In this document: in pieces, positions 17,095 through 17,298 of the stretch | How positions within the stretch are numbered: the stretch's first letter is position 1 | Layout: every line of letters starts with the position of its first letter | NCBI GenBank assembly: GCA_003560175.1 | Contig: PWIZ01000116.1 | Location: forward strand, 1 to 17,298 | DNA: 17,298 nucleotides | Direction of reading: 5' to 3' | Origin: Halomonas sp. | GTDB taxonomy: Bacteria; Pseudomonadota; Gammaproteobacteria; Pseudomonadales; Halomonadaceae | Made by a program: the position numbers and the translations under genes | Notes under the pieces: model-generated | Seen by the model: the letters and a program-made list of their open reading frames with translations, nothing else | What the model was told of the DNA's origin: nothing | The model's database searches: none

Positions 17095-17110
17095 TTGCTC
17101 CCGTTCGGAG

Positions 17111-17186
17111 GGGTCGTTAGCTCAGTTGGTAGAGCAGTTGGCTTTTAACCAATTGGTCGTAGGTTCGAATCCTACACGACCCACCA
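17111..17186 (+). tRNA. tRNA-Lys (anticodon UUU), first copy
   Basis: A 76-nt cloverleaf with encoded CCA. The acceptor arm GGGTCGT pairs with ACGACCC, the D stem is GCTC/GAGC, the anticodon stem GTTGG/CCAAT holds loop CTTTTAA with anticodon TTT (17144-17146), and the T arm is GTAGG-TTCGAAT-CCTAC. It decodes AAA and AAG. Confidence 0.97.
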
Positions 17187-17216
17187 TCCGAACCTGTATG
17201 CTTGCTGGCAAGCACC

Positions 17217-17292
17217 GGGTCGTTAGCTCAGTTGGTAGAGCAGTTGGCTTTTAACCAATTGGTCGTAGGTTCGAATCCTACACGACCCACCA
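17217..17292 (+). tRNA. tRNA-Lys (anticodon UUU), second copy
   Basis: Identical over all 76 bases to the first copy, with anticodon TTT at 17250-17252. The 30-bp spacer holds a 6-bp hairpin (TGCTTG, CTGG loop, CAAGCA; 17199-17214), suggesting that the two are cut from one precursor. The window ends six bases later, so further copies may follow. Confidence 0.97.
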
Positions 17293-17298
17293 GACACA

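Overview
The window is a high-GC gammaproteobacterial chromosome segment. Gene content and protein features (long single-chain PurL, RadD, SMC-type ScpA/ScpB followed by RluB) best fit a Halomonas-like member of the Halomonadaceae. That placement rests on recalled family resemblance, not on a search.

Layout. (1) 1-3883: the 3' 97% or so of purL, whose N-terminal linker carries an in-frame 15-bp tandem repeat, closed by a bidirectional terminator shared with a convergent gene. (2) 3965-4450, minus strand: a small, probably ferritin-like four-helix protein with a possible FNR/ANR box upstream. (3) 4706-6547: radD (yejH), a DEAD/DEAH-type helicase-like repair protein with a Cys-rich C-terminal region. 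(4) 6548-14198: an acetone-utilisation locus. It holds acxA, acxB and acxC (beta, alpha and gamma subunits of ATP-dependent acetone carboxylase) and then, on the same strand, acxR, a sigma-54 enhancer-binding activator of the AcoR type. (5) 14388-17034: scpA-scpB-rluB, coupled by two ATGA overlaps. (6) 17111-17292: two identical tRNA-Lys(UUU) genes behind a strong sigma-70 promoter.

The acx locus is the accessory and most interesting part. Its control region (6578-6707) has the full sigma-54 layout: a near-perfect 16-bp dyad about 119 bp upstream of the predicted start point (candidate AcxR enhancer), a full-consensus IHF site at about -62, and a -24/-12 promoter. The expected working is that AcxR senses acetone or a related signal, binds the dyad, and with an IHF bend activates sigma-54 RNA polymerase. 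AcxA and AcxB then carboxylate acetone to acetoacetate. AcxB keeps the Mn-binding His/Asp/His set. AcxC, however, has lost three of the five cysteines I associate with its zinc site.

No transposase, integrase, CRISPR array or rRNA gene was seen. The acx genes are locally much less GC-rich than purL and sit between housekeeping genes, which suggests, without proving it, that they were inserted there.
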